64,000 nt of DNA. Source: Bacteroides faecalis (lineage in GTDB: Bacteria > Bacteroidota > Bacteroidia > Bacteroidales > Bacteroidaceae). The number at the start of each line of letters is the position of its first letter. Position 1 is the first letter of the stretch. The position numbers were made by a program, and so were the translations under genes. Under the pieces are notes generated by a model. That model was not told the origin of the DNA. It ran no database searches and worked only from the letters and a program-made list of their open reading frames with translations. Where the stretch lies: the NCBI RefSeq assembly GCF_003865075.1, contig NZ_BHWB01000005.1, positions 1 through 64,000 on the forward strand, written 5' to 3'. This document shows, one piece after another, positions 28,083-36,898 of this stretch.

Positions 28083-28440
28083 GACAGGTATTCTTTACTT
28101 GGGTGATAATTCTACTAACTTCCGAGATAATCGAAAAACACTGTTGTTTGACTGTTTCCAATCCATAGATGTGCATCTGATGGGCAATCTGATTGACGTT
28201 ATTGGCGATACCGGAAAGGTCACGAATTGCCGATACCATTTCCGGACTGATACGCTCACAGACCTGACAATCCATTGCTGCCTGATGGCAAAATTCATTG
28301 ACAGACAATCCTGTCTGTTCCGCTTTGGATTGGATATAAATGTAGTCGTTTTCAGTAAACATTACTCGAAAACATTTGGTACGTTTCTGATAGCTCGCCA
28401 ACTTTGGGCGGCCACCAAGTTTCTTTTCCTTTATACTCAT
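28066..28440 (-). CDS. MobC-like relaxosome protein (module 1)
   Basis: 124 residues: a basic start (GGRPKLASYQKRTKCFRVMF), a ribbon-helix-helix-like fold (ENDYIYIQSKAEQTGLSVNE) and the MobC tail (MVSAIRDLSGIANNVNQIAH). MobC binds oriT and opens it for the relaxase. The putative oriT hairpins lie directly upstream at 28466-28543. Confidence 0.83.
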   Translation of the reverse strand: MSIKEKKLGGRPKLASYQKRTKCFRVMFTENDYIYIQSKAEQTGLSVNEFCHQAAMDCQVCERISPEMVSAIRDLSGIANNVNQIAHQMHIYGLETVKQQCFSIISEVSRIITQVKNTCHDSED

Positions 28441-28465
28441 ATTGATTCTCGATATTGATAAATTG

Positions 28466-28543
28466 TTTTTTTGAGAGTGGCAGGTCTATCGCTTGCCCCA
28501 TAGGTTTTAGTGGCACTAAAACACAAACTTGCCACTCAAAAAA
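28466..28543 (-). other. Putative oriT of module 1 (nested inverted repeats)
   Basis: Outer arms TTTTTTGAG-A-GTGGCA (28467-28482) and TGCCACTCAAAAAA (28530-28543); inner perfect repeat GTTTTAGTG-G-CACTAAAAC (28504-28522). Read on the mob strand it shows GGCAAGTTTGTGTTT followed by the inner palindrome, the same design as 36899-36956 in module 2. Its position upstream of mobC and the nested arms fit an origin of transfer. The DUF3987 stop codon lies inside the outer arm. Confidence 0.6.
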
Positions 28544-30341
28544 TCTTCCTATATTTCCCCTGCTCTATCCGGCATAGCTTGCCATCTTTAATAAAGGCTT
28601 CTATCCACTTATTTGCCGTACTTCCATTCTCGCCCAAAGTTAAAACCACCGCATCATAATCTTTCTTTGTGAAAGCGTCAGGCAACATATTATAAAGGGT
28701 GTTCCTTCGTGCATACACGCCCGTCTCTTGCGAAGCGGTATTGAATCGTTTAGACTGATTTCCTAACATTTTTTGATAAATGAATACGGCATGATAAAGC
28801 AGGGTGTCGCAAATACTCATGGCTATGAAATAGTCAAACTCATGGCAAACCAATTGTACAGTCTCGTCAGAAGAAGATTTGTGAATCACATTATCCAAAT
28901 GTCGGACAGCGGTCAACACCATCATTATACGATAAGCAATCAGTCCCATCCGTCTGACTACTCCTTGCATCTTGTTATCCACTTCGTCACAACATTCCTC
29001 ATTCACCCGACTGAGATATTCTATAAAGTGTTCCTGCAAATCAGAGGGAAGAGAAAAGGAATAATTACCCTGCCGTACAAATTCCTCATGCAAATGACAG
29101 AATTTATCTCCCAACAGTTTGAACATGGCATTCTTGGATTGAGAAATGTCACTTGTGGCAAACACATTTCTTATACCTCGTTTGAAGCGGATAATATAGA
29201 AACAAAAGCGACTCATCAATCCGTTCTCCGCATTAGGTATCAATCGTCGTACTTGTTCTGGAGTTCCAGCCAAAGCTACCGAAACTCTCGGATTAGCTAC
29301 TTCGCAATACTCCCTGTCCTTGCGCCGACTCAAACTTACCAACTCATGGTGAAATGCCTTTCGCAACACATCGGAATAGTTACCATAGTCCGACTTCAAA
29401 GTCTGGCTTAATGTGTCGCCTTCCGATTCAAACAACAGTCCGATTCCGTCATTATCTCCCAATATCTTCAAGAAAGAGCTTGCGCTGCTATTGGCAGGAA
29501 TGACAAGCATTCGCATGGGCGGTTCGGTTGGCATAATCATTCCACCATCTTTCTTGCCTTTGATGTAAGCGTTCAATGCTTCCTTATATTCCTGCTCTAA
29601 TCGCTTGGAAAGTTCATGCAAATTACGATTGATGGGAGCTACAAGCTCTCGACATAGGGTCAATGCTCCTTTTCCCATACCGGCATCTGCCACCACGAAC
29701 AGATATAGATTCGGATAAACAATACGTTCATCGTACACGCCACAAACATTATGAAAGCAGACCGACAAACACACAATAGCCCCAATCAGTATCGTATCAC
29801 GGTCATCTACTGAAATGGAATTATTGACAACCTCATTTAGAAAAGAAGGAAGATGCTCAAACACACATTCAGGAAATACAGGAAGTTCTTCTTCTGATTT
29901 TATCCATTTACCCGTTTTACCATTTTGGATATTTGGCAAAATGGATAAATGCTCTTTACTGAACGGAGCCCATGAGATTCCGGCTTGATTTGCCAAATGG
30001 AAGAAAGAACGGATAGTAATGCCTTGCCCTTTGGAGTGCAGACAATGCGTATATTGTTTATCCGTTTCTTCCCTTTGATAGGTAGGGTAAAACCTGCTGA
30101 TGCGGTGGTAATACTCCCGCCCGTTCTCTCCCAATCCATCCACAAGCGCAAAGCCCAACTCCACCCAATCTTTATAATGAGGGGCTATATCAATGGCACA
30201 CTGTTCTATCTCCCGAACAACACTTTCCACATCATCCTCCACCTTATTATATATAGGGGCAATACTTGGCGTATGTATTTGCTGTATTTCAGAAGGGACA
30301 TTCTCCCAATCTTGGGCGGAAAATATTTTCTTCGACATCAT
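28536..30341 (-). CDS. DUF3987 protein of mobilisable element
   Basis: About 601 residues from MMSKKIF (30341; earlier in-frame ATGs run deeper into the VirE-N gene). It has a PriCT-2-like N-terminus (IAPHYKDWVELGFALVDGLG), a P-loop-like segment VADAGMGKGALT (Walker A variant) and GLLFESEGDTLSQTLKSDYG, followed by an NPRVSVALAGTPEQ stretch, all typical of DUF3987 in Bacteroides integrative elements. Likely a replicative helicase/primase-associated ATPase for the excised circle; the role is inferred. It overlaps VirE-N by about 50 bases. Confidence 0.8.
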   Translation of the reverse strand: MMSKKIFSAQDWENVPSEIQQIHTPSIAPIYNKVEDDVESVVREIEQCAIDIAPHYKDWVELGFALVDGLGENGREYYHRISRFYPTYQREETDKQYTHCLHSKGQGITIRSFFHLANQAGISWAPFSKEHLSILPNIQNGKTGKWIKSEEELPVFPECVFEHLPSFLNEVVNNSISVDDRDTILIGAIVCLSVCFHNVCGVYDERIVYPNLYLFVVADAGMGKGALTLCRELVAPINRNLHELSKRLEQEYKEALNAYIKGKKDGGMIMPTEPPMRMLVIPANSSASSFLKILGDNDGIGLLFESEGDTLSQTLKSDYGNYSDVLRKAFHHELVSLSRRKDREYCEVANPRVSVALAGTPEQVRRLIPNAENGLMSRFCFYIIRFKRGIRNVFATSDISQSKNAMFKLLGDKFCHLHEEFVRQGNYSFSLPSDLQEHFIEYLSRVNEECCDEVDNKMQGVVRRMGLIAYRIMMVLTAVRHLDNVIHKSSSDETVQLVCHEFDYFIAMSICDTLLYHAVFIYQKMLGNQSKRFNTASQETGVYARRNTLYNMLPDAFTKKDYDAVVLTLGENGSTANKWIEAFIKDGKLCRIEQGKYRKIF

Positions 30342-30888
30342 CTTTGTATTTATGGTTAATATATGCTTGTGGGTCGTAGGATAAGAAGCATGAACGAGCC
30401 ACATCACTGCCAGACATATCCACTAATGGCAAACCTGTTGCTTTGATGCAGTTGGCAACAGCCTTGAAGTACCGGGAATGTTCCCAGCCTTTCAAGTCAA
30501 CAGGTATTATCCACTTCAATCCATTACCGGATGGACTGACAAATAACAGTTCCGTATCAAAATACTCATGGTTGAGTAGTTGCTGTTTTAACTCCCCTAT
30601 GTTATCCACATGATCGAAATCCAAACACATCAACCCTGAGTGCATAATCAGTTCCTTTTCATTCCGTTTTCGGAATAATCCCGAAAAAGTACAATAGTCG
30701 AAATGGGTGGTTTTGTACTTTTTGGCTTCGGGAGAAGACATCATCAACCGCAGGACTTCGGTTTGTGGTTGGGCATAATGCCCTATGATATAACGATACA
30801 TATCCACAATGCCTACCGCCCTTATCGACTCGATGTTTTGAATGGGCTTGCGAAAGAACGAAAAGCAATAATCTGTCGTTTCCATCAT
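30289..30888 (-). CDS. VirE N-terminal / BT4734-like protein
   Basis: 199 residues: CFSFFRKPIQNIESIRAVGI near the start, then CLDFDHVDNIGELKQQLL and LLFVSPSGNGLKWIIPVDL (about 110-150), a primase-like AEP fold (LDFD and SPSGNGLK motifs). This BT4734/VirE-N family nearly always precedes DUF3987 in Bacteroides mobilisable elements, and the two probably act together as a primase-helicase. ATGA overlap with the HTH gene upstream. Confidence 0.82.
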   Translation of the reverse strand: MMETTDYCFSFFRKPIQNIESIRAVGIVDMYRYIIGHYAQPQTEVLRLMMSSPEAKKYKTTHFDYCTFSGLFRKRNEKELIMHSGLMCLDFDHVDNIGELKQQLLNHEYFDTELLFVSPSGNGLKWIIPVDLKGWEHSRYFKAVANCIKATGLPLVDMSGSDVARSCFLSYDPQAYINHKYKDDVEENIFRPRLGECPF

Positions 30889-31238
30889 CTGATAATCTTT
30901 TTAGATTCGACAAATCGTCTGGCTTCTTCCATTAAGTCATCCTGTGTCTTATACGATTTGTTCTTCAGCCAATCATCAATTTCCGATTGCAAGAAAGCCA
31001 ATGCCTTATTTATTTTATGTACGGGAATCTGTTTGGTTGATACCCATCCATAAACCGTTTGCTTGGCTGGATGTGATGGAAGATAAGCGCAAAGCTCGTC
31101 TATATCCATCCACTTGGGTGAGTTACTTGCCTGTTTATGCTGCAAGGCATTCACTTTGGATTGCAGTGCTTCTACGGACTCAATCAGGTAGGACAACGCA
31201 TTCGGCATTTCCTCCAATGAATTTACTTTATAGGCCAT
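30885..31238 (-). CDS. HTH (excisionase-like) DNA-binding protein
   Basis: 117 residues: a short coiled coil (ALSYLIESVEALQSKVNALQ), then a MerR/excisionase-type winged helix (WMDIDELCAYLPSHPAKQTV, YGWVSTKQIPVHKI, LAFLQSEIDDWL). First gene of the module 1 replication/mobilisation operon. The same family appears at 54901-55257. It probably regulates this operon or assists excision. Confidence 0.8.
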   Translation of the reverse strand: MAYKVNSLEEMPNALSYLIESVEALQSKVNALQHKQASNSPKWMDIDELCAYLPSHPAKQTVYGWVSTKQIPVHKINKALAFLQSEIDDWLKNKSYKTQDDLMEEARRFVESKKIIR

Positions 31239-31265
31239 TTGTTCTTCGTATTAAAGTTTATGCCG

Positions 31266-31320
31266 CAAAAGTATAGGGATGCTTATAGGTGCTAAATAGG
31301 TGCTTGACCGCCACCTATCA
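31266..31320 (-). promoter_or_regulatory. Promoter and operator of the module 1 HTH operon
   Basis: Minus-strand -7 box TACTTTTG (31266-31273), 28 bases before the HTH start. Just upstream of it two direct ATAGGTGCT copies and a CACCTAT arm form a hairpin-capable operator (about 31278-31308). The rest of 31321-31552 shows only a GGTGG/CCACC hairpin that could end the integrase remnant. Confidence 0.55.
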
Positions 31321-31552
31321 ACCGCTCATTTACCACTGACAGATTTAAGTTTCATTAATACGAGAATTTATTGGAAGCCATAATAAAAGGAGAATAAACC
31401 ACTATTGGGACTAACACATTCCTTACCGAAAGCCTCAATACTACAAAATACCCCTCAAAAAGCCGATGCTTCATGAGGGGTAAACGGTGGTAAATACATG
31501 ATAGGTATCACATAAGTCGTTGGTGCTCAGAGGTGGGAGCCTCCACCACAAC

Positions 31553-31735
31553 CTATAAATCCAAATTGTCTATATGCAGCGTATTGGCGGCTTTCTCTTT
31601 TTGTTCGTTTACAATATGCGTATAAATCTGCGTGGTTTTGACATTAGTATGTCCCATCAAAGACTTGATGGTATATATGTCAACTCCATTTTCCAGCAAC
31701 AGCGAAGCGTAGCTATGGCGGCCACAATGGAAAGT
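31553..31735 (-). pseudogene. 3' remnant of a tyrosine integrase
   Basis: Reading leftward: [59 protein letters not shown], stop. It has the HxGRH box, the LMGHxNVKTTQ helix and the catalytic Tyr of phage-type integrases, but everything before about 31735 is missing. It is the last 60 residues of the module 1 integrase, cut off where the next element begins. Confidence 0.8.
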
Positions 31736-32016
31736 GATAGGCTACGCAAGGAAAAGCAGACAGAAGAAGATTAAACGTAAACCGTTTGAAATGAGCATTG
31801 TTTCAGTATTTTGCCAAATTGAGAAAATGCAAATGACAACGTAATATTGAGGTTGTTCAGTTACCAGACCGTTAGCCGGGCAGTTACCGGAACGAGAACA
31901 GGTAACGGAAAGCAATGAAAAGAAATCCTCACCGTTTTCTTTGCACTCGTACTCAGCATTTTGCTTATCAAGGAACGCTTATGTGGCAAGTAACTTTGCA
32001 CCTAAAATATAAGCGT
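31736..32016 (+). promoter_or_regulatory. Element junction and promoter of integrase 1
   Basis: Begins at the broken end of the integrase remnant. A -7 box TAACTTTG lies at 31991-31998, 19 bases before the integrase ATG at 32017; in-frame ATGs further upstream (from 31915) lie before the promoter and are rejected. No gene is seen in the first 200 bases; an inverted CGTTAGCC-like pattern near 31870 is weak. Confidence 0.45.
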
Positions 32017-33246
32017 ATGAAAGTAGAAAAATTCAAGGTGCTGCTCTACCTCAAAAAGAGCGGACTGGGCAAGTCGGGCAAAGCCCCGATAATGGGAAGA
32101 ATTACAGTGAACCGCACGATGGCACAGTTCGGATGCAAGTTGTCCTGCACTCCCGAATTGTGGAATCCCCGTGAAAGCCGTCTGAACGGAAAGAGCCGCG
32201 AGGCGGTGGAGACTAATGCCAAGATTGACAAGTTGCTACTGGCGGTAAACATGGCATTCGACAATCTTGTGGAACGCAAAATTGATTTCGATGCCACCGA
32301 TGTGAAAGACCTTTTTCAAGGCAGCATGGAAACGCAGATGACCCTTATGAAAATGACCGATGTTGTCTGTGATGACATCAAGGCACGTATCGGTATTGAC
32401 CGTGCCAAAAGTACTTATCCCGGCTATCACTATATGCGGCTGGCACTCGGAGAGTTCATCAAGCATCAGTACAAGGTCAAGGATTTGGCTTTCGGGCAAC
32501 TGACGGAACAGTTCATCCACGACTATCAGACATTTGTCACGGAAGATAAAGGACAGGCAATCGATACTGCCAGACATTATCTTGCCATACTTAAGAAGAT
32601 TTGCCGTCTAGCTTATAAAGAGGGACATGCCGATAAAATCCACTTCCAACATTTTACCCTGCCGAAGAAAACGGAAACGATTCCACGGGCATTGAGCCGT
32701 GAATCATTCGAGAAAATTCGTGACGTGGAAATACCTGCATACCGCAAATCCCATATGCTGGCAAGGGATATGTTTCTCTTCGGATGTTACACAGGTGTAT
32801 CTTATGCGGATGTCGTTTCGATTACCCATGCTAATTTGCAGACAGACGGGGACGGGGCATTATGGTTGAAATACCGCAGAAAGAAAAACGAACTCCGTGC
32901 TAGTGTAAAACTATTGCCCGAAGCAATTGCGCTTATCAATAAGTATAGCAGTGAGGACAGAGAAACCTTGTTTCCTTTACTTCGCTGGCCCAATCTTAGA
33001 AGGCACATGAAAGCGTTGGCGGCACTGGCAGGCATCAAGGATGACCTGTGCTACCATCAGGCGAGGCATAGTTTCGCCTCGCTGATTACGCTCGAAGCTG
33101 GTGTGCCGATTGAGACCATCAGTAGGATGTTGGGGCATTCCGATATTTCCACCACTCAGGTGTACGCCCGTGTCAGTCCGAAAAAACTCTTTGAGGACAT
33201 GGACAGGTTCATCAAAGCTACCGAGGATTTCAAACTTACCCTTTAA
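32017..33246 (+). CDS. Tyrosine recombinase/integrase, tandem copy 1
   Basis: 409 residues: an arm-binding N-terminus (MKVEKFKVLLYLKKSGLGKS), a SAM-like core-binding domain, and a catalytic domain with Arg (FLFGCYTGVSYADVVSITHA, about 250-270), HxxRH (YHQARHSFASLITLEAGVPI), LGHSDISTTQVYARV with the catalytic Tyr. All catalytic residues are present. Followed after 13 bases by a second integrase; such pairs often act together on one element. Confidence 0.88.
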   Translation: MKVEKFKVLLYLKKSGLGKSGKAPIMGRITVNRTMAQFGCKLSCTPELWNPRESRLNGKSREAVETNAKIDKLLLAVNMAFDNLVERKIDFDATDVKDLFQGSMETQMTLMKMTDVVCDDIKARIGIDRAKSTYPGYHYMRLALGEFIKHQYKVKDLAFGQLTEQFIHDYQTFVTEDKGQAIDTARHYLAILKKICRLAYKEGHADKIHFQHFTLPKKTETIPRALSRESFEKIRDVEIPAYRKSHMLARDMFLFGCYTGVSYADVVSITHANLQTDGDGALWLKYRRKKNELRASVKLLPEAIALINKYSSEDRETLFPLLRWPNLRRHMKALAALAGIKDDLCYHQARHSFASLITLEAGVPIETISRMLGHSDISTTQVYARVSPKKLFEDMDRFIKATEDFKLTL

Positions 33247-33259
33247 TACGGCAAACGAT

Positions 33260-34480
33260 ATGCGAAGTACATTTTCACTGTTACCCTATATCAACCGCAG
33301 CAAGGTAAAGGCTGACGGTACGACCGCCGTTCTCTGCCGCATAACCATTGACGGGAAACAGACGGTCATAAGCACAAGTATCTATTGCCGTCCCGAAGAT
33401 TGGAATGGCAAGAAGAACGAGATAAAGTCCACAAGGGAAAACAACCGCTTGCAGGAATATCTCCGGATCATTTCAGAAGCATACGAGGAAATACTGAAAT
33501 CGCAAGGTGTAGTCAGTGCAGAGATGTTGAAGAGCCACATCACCCAAAACAACATTCATCCGACTACCCTCCTGCAAATGGGAGAATGGGAACGGGAGCG
33601 GTTAAAGAAACACTCCGAGGAAATAGATTCAACCTCCTCCTATCGAAGTTCAATGTATTACCAGAAGTACCTGACAGACTATATTGTGTCATCGGGTAAA
33701 AAGGACATCTGTTTTGAAGAAGTTACAGAGGACTTCGGCAAATCTTATAAGGCATATCTGAAAAGATGCAAGAACTTCGGGGCATCTCAGACCAACCATT
33801 GTCTGCGATGGTTGAACCGCCTGTTGTATCTGGCAGTCGATAAGGAGATAATCCGAGTGAATCCCTGCGAGGAGTTGGAATATGAAACCAAACCGGAGGC
33901 AAAGCACAGATACATCAGCCGCGATGAGTTCAAGAAGATACTTTCCACCCCGATGTATGACAACAGGCTGGAGTTGGCGAGACGGGCTTTCATATTCTCC
34001 TGCCTGACGGGATTGGCGTATGTGGATATACAGTTGTTGCATCCCCACCACATCGGGATGAATGCGGAGGGCAGACGGTATATCCGTATCAACCGCAAGA
34101 AGACAAAGGTGGAAGCGTTCATACCCCTGCATCCCATAGCGGAACAGATATTGTCGCTGTACAACACGGCCGATGACGAACAGCCCGTATTTCCGCTTCC
34201 TAACCGTGACGCCTTGTGGTTTGAAATTCATGAGTTAGGTGTAATCATAGGCAAAGAGGATAACTTGTCCTACCACCAAAGCCGACATAGTTTCGGAACT
34301 TTCCTTATTTCAGCGGATATACCGATAGAGAGTATCGCCAAGATGATGGGGCACTCCAATATTCGGACGACACAGGGATATGCACGTATAACCGATGACA
34401 AAATCTCAAAGGATATGGACAAACTGATGGAACGCCGGAAGAAACAATCTACCGGCGAAAAGACAAACCAAAGTAACTAA
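33260..34480 (+). CDS. Tyrosine recombinase/integrase, tandem copy 2
   Basis: 406 residues from ATG 33260 (earlier in-frame starts lie inside the first integrase). MRSTFSLLPYINRSKVKADG at the start; catalytic Arg region FIFSCLTGLAYVDIQLLHPH; YHQSRHSFGTFLISADIPIE and MMGHSNIRTTQGYARI with the Tyr. Intact. Only modestly similar to its neighbour, so the pair is an old partnership rather than a recent duplication. Confidence 0.88.
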   Translation: MRSTFSLLPYINRSKVKADGTTAVLCRITIDGKQTVISTSIYCRPEDWNGKKNEIKSTRENNRLQEYLRIISEAYEEILKSQGVVSAEMLKSHITQNNIHPTTLLQMGEWERERLKKHSEEIDSTSSYRSSMYYQKYLTDYIVSSGKKDICFEEVTEDFGKSYKAYLKRCKNFGASQTNHCLRWLNRLLYLAVDKEIIRVNPCEELEYETKPEAKHRYISRDEFKKILSTPMYDNRLELARRAFIFSCLTGLAYVDIQLLHPHHIGMNAEGRRYIRINRKKTKVEAFIPLHPIAEQILSLYNTADDEQPVFPLPNRDALWFEIHELGVIIGKEDNLSYHQSRHSFGTFLISADIPIESIAKMMGHSNIRTTQGYARITDDKISKDMDKLMERRKKQSTGEKTNQSN

Positions 34481-34483
34481 ACA

Positions 34484-34876
34484 ATGTCAATACAATATAT
34501 TATGGATAGAGGTATAATCACAATCAGTGAAGCGGGTATGGTCACTATTCCGACCGCACCCGTATGGATGACACAATTCGAAATCGCCGACCTGTTTGGA
34601 GTATTCTCTTGTGGCATCCGTAAAGCGATTCAGGCTATATATAGGAATAAGGAGTTAAACGAATGTGATACGATGAAATATATCAAGCAACCAGATGGTA
34701 TCAGTTATGATGTTTATAATTTTGAAATGGTTATAGCCATTGCATTCAGGATATGCAGTAGAGAAAGTATCTTGTTCAGACGGTTTGTGATAAATGAAAT
34801 CTACGCCACTAAGAAAGAGAACTCAATAACATTGTTTGTATCCTGTGGCAGAGGAAGCAACCTATGGTATAGTTGA
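34484..34876 (+). CDS. Integrase-associated HTH-like protein
   Basis: 130 residues, 3 bases after integrase 2. The first half (VTIPTAPVWMTQFEIADLFG, VFSCGIRKAIQAIYRNKEL) has a helix-turn-helix-like pattern, then DVYNFEMVIAIAFRICSRES, a helical segment common in this small Bacteroides family that trails tandem integrases. Probably a recombination directionality or regulatory factor; this is inference from context. Confidence 0.6.
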   Translation: MSIQYIMDRGIITISEAGMVTIPTAPVWMTQFEIADLFGVFSCGIRKAIQAIYRNKELNECDTMKYIKQPDGISYDVYNFEMVIAIAFRICSRESILFRRFVINEIYATKKENSITLFVSCGRGSNLWYS

Positions 34877-34913
34877 GGTTCATCCCATCAGTCACCTGTT
34901 CCCGATGCTCGGA

Positions 34914-35155
34914 TGCAAAGGTAGCGCATGGCACTGATGGCAGTGGCAAGGTCAGGCGGCAAAGCCGTTTCGGGCAGAATCTTCCTCCTGCGGAGCGTAT
35001 TCAGCCCGAAAACCTTGCCTCTGCCGACCATACGCTCGAAAGGCATCCGGCAACGGAAACAAGCGACTGACGGGAAATCAGAAGACAAAGAAAAGGAACG
35101 GCTAACAGACGAAGCGGAATCTTGATGCTTCATCCGTAAACCGTTCCTTTTTCTT
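34914..35155 (+). ncRNA. Candidate stand-alone structured RNA (member E of the repeated leader family)
   Basis: Holds the motif series TGCAAAGGTA (34914-34923), AATCTTCC (34978-34985), a short CTCC/GGAG hairpin and GTATT (34997-35001), shared with four sites ahead of genes in the 50-57 kb region. It then ends in a terminator: AAAGGAACGG pairs with CCGTTCCTTT (about 35094-35147) and is followed by a T run; a GAAGC/GCTTC hairpin sits in the loop. No plus-strand gene follows, so a free RNA of about 240 bases is plausible. Strand is inferred from the T tail. Confidence 0.45.
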
Positions 35156-35222
35156 TTTGCTGTCAAGTCCATTACTACCGCAAATTATAGGGCAGACGGC
35201 AAACTGCACTCTTTCAAGAAAA

Positions 35223-35529
35223 TCAGATTGCCTTCTGTCGGTAGGCGGAGCGGTAGCCGTCAGTTAGCATCTTCTCTATGTCGGATTCACGGTAGAGGAT
35301 TTTGCCACCTAATTGGATATAGGCTATCCGTCCTTCGTTGCGGTAGTCTTGAAGTGTTCTTCGACTTACCTTCAGTCGTGCTGAAACCTCCTTTGTCGGT
35401 AAAGAAACGTTCTCCGCCCAATGTCGGGCGGTAGTTGGCGGTCAGGCGCTCGTAGTTGTCCAGCAGACGGTCAAGGCTGCCCATGAAGTGGATTATCCAC
35501 TCGTTGTCTTTGTTAATCAATTCGTTCAT
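35223..35529 (-). pseudogene. HTH excisionase-like protein, frameshifted
   Basis: Starts MNELINKDNEWIIHFMGSLD and reads well to ERFFTDK. Then one extra A in a short A run (35392-35394) throws it out of frame. With the shift corrected it continues EVSARLKVSRRTLQDYRNEG, RIAYIQLGGKILYRESDIE and ends at 35223, a standard MerR/excisionase helix-turn-helix. As sequenced, the DNA-binding half is lost. Confidence 0.75.
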
Positions 35530-35582
35530 GTTACTTTGGATTTAGCGGGTATTGTTATTATACTTTATTTATTGCACTGAGA

Positions 35583-35894
35583 TTATATCGTCCGTCCTTT
35601 GAATCTCGCTTCTTTTCGTCTATCCTCCACAACGGAAACGATACGCTGCACATCTTCGGGACGGTAATACGTCTTATGGTTTATTTGTGAGTAGGCAAGC
35701 GTACCGTTGTCCCGCAGAGTCTGCAACGTGCGGGGACTGATGTTCAGCATCCGGCACACGTCCTGATTGTCCATCCACTCACTTATTCTCTTTTCGCCGT
35801 GCCGCTGGCAGATTGCTTCCATACGGTGGACGAAGCGGTCGAATTTGGCGACCATCGCCTCAAAGGTTTTTCTTTCGATAGATACGATTTCCAT
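35583..35894 (-). CDS. HTH excisionase-like protein
   Basis: 103 residues: a coiled start (FEAMVAKFDRFVHRMEAICQ), then WMDNQDVCRMLNISPRTLQT and LRDNGTLAYSQINHKTYYRP (winged helix of the MerR/xis type). It pairs with the frameshifted paralogue just downstream; two such genes in a row are usual in Bacteroides conjugative transposons, where they control excision and transfer. Confidence 0.82.
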   Translation of the reverse strand: MEIVSIERKTFEAMVAKFDRFVHRMEAICQRHGEKRISEWMDNQDVCRMLNISPRTLQTLRDNGTLAYSQINHKTYYRPEDVQRIVSVVEDRRKEARFKGRTI

Positions 35895-36309
35895 ATACGT
35901 TATTCTTTGATGTTATTGTTTCTTTTGCCGCAAAGGAATATATAATCAGTTATCCGACAATGGATTTTCTAAAAGTGGAAGCATGTGGCACCGGTATGGC
36001 ATAGGTTGTCCAGGGTACTATTTATCGTTATCATCTTAATTGGGGATTTTAGCAAGAATGCCAAGAACAAAATAAGGGCTTAATTCAAATTTACCCGTAA
36101 ATACATCTTTGTTCTTCCTGTGATTCATATCCGGCAAATCGAAGAAGTCTGCACCATTGTTCATACCGCCATAAGGCAAAACTACACAAAATTGCCTAAC
36201 AGAATCCAAGTCCTTGACTGCCTGAACTAAAGCCTCTTACTTTGCTCCCGACAAACGGTCAACTATGCGCATACAGACCAACAAGTATTCACTTTAACAA
36301 GAAACGACA
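35895..36309 (-). pseudogene. Intergenic stretch with an orphan C-terminal protein fragment (36036-36236)
   Basis: Minus strand 36236-36036 reads EALVQAVKDLDSVRQFCVVL, PYGGMNNGADFFDLPDMNHR, KNKDVFTGKFELSPYFVLGI, LAKIPN, stop. A TAA sits immediately before it, so only a tail of a larger protein is left; I do not recognise the family. The rest of the stretch shows no gene. Confidence 0.4.
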
Positions 36310-36828
36310 ATGAGTAAGAAATTCAAAAACATCGAGAACGATGAAGCGTTCAAGAACTTCAAATTGGAAGACTATATGCCTTCCATGCCCGAACACAAAC
36401 AGGAAGACAGTTTTTCCGTAGCAGTAGAACAAAAAACTGTTATGGAAGCTGGCAATCTCTTTCCTGTATTGGATAAGCCGGAAACATCCGCAGAACAGGT
36501 AACTGAGCCGGAAACAAGCGCAGGGTCAGACAATGAGGCAAGGGAAACAGAGGCGGATAACGTTACCGTGGAACGAACTGTCGCCAGACGTATCAGCAGC
36601 AAACAGCGCAGACTGTCATTGGACGAATACCGTGCCACCTATCTGCGAGTGCCCAAGATTGCCGACCGCAAGCCCGTGTTTGTCAGTGGGGAGGTTCGTG
36701 ACAGGTTGGACGAGATTGTGCGCCGCCTTGGTGGACGTGGCATGAGTGTATCAGGGCTTATTGAGAACCTCGCCCGTCAGCACATGGAAGCCTACGGGGA
36801 AGACATCGAGCAATGGCGTAAATTGTAG
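36310..36828 (+). CDS. DUF3408 protein of mobilisable element (module 2)
   Basis: 172 residues. A disordered acidic N-terminal half, then the DUF3408 ribbon-helix-helix-like end: RRLSLDEYRATYLRVPKIAD, RKPVFVSGEVRDRLDEIVRR, LGGRGMSVSGLIENLARQHM. DUF3408 genes lie at the head of conjugation and mobilisation operons in Bacteroides and probably bind DNA as regulators or relaxosome parts. First gene of module 2. Confidence 0.82.
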   Translation: MSKKFKNIENDEAFKNFKLEDYMPSMPEHKQEDSFSVAVEQKTVMEAGNLFPVLDKPETSAEQVTEPETSAGSDNEARETEADNVTVERTVARRISSKQRRLSLDEYRATYLRVPKIADRKPVFVSGEVRDRLDEIVRRLGGRGMSVSGLIENLARQHMEAYGEDIEQWRKL

Positions 36829-36898
36829 GAATTAAGACAAGACCGACCGAGTGTCTTTAGGGCATCTTTCAGGGTTGCTCTAAATCACTTGTAACGAA

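Noticed and set aside
34888..35172. Minus-strand frame of 94 codons
   Set aside because: It lies wholly within structured element E and its terminator; composition is low-complexity and no domain is seen.
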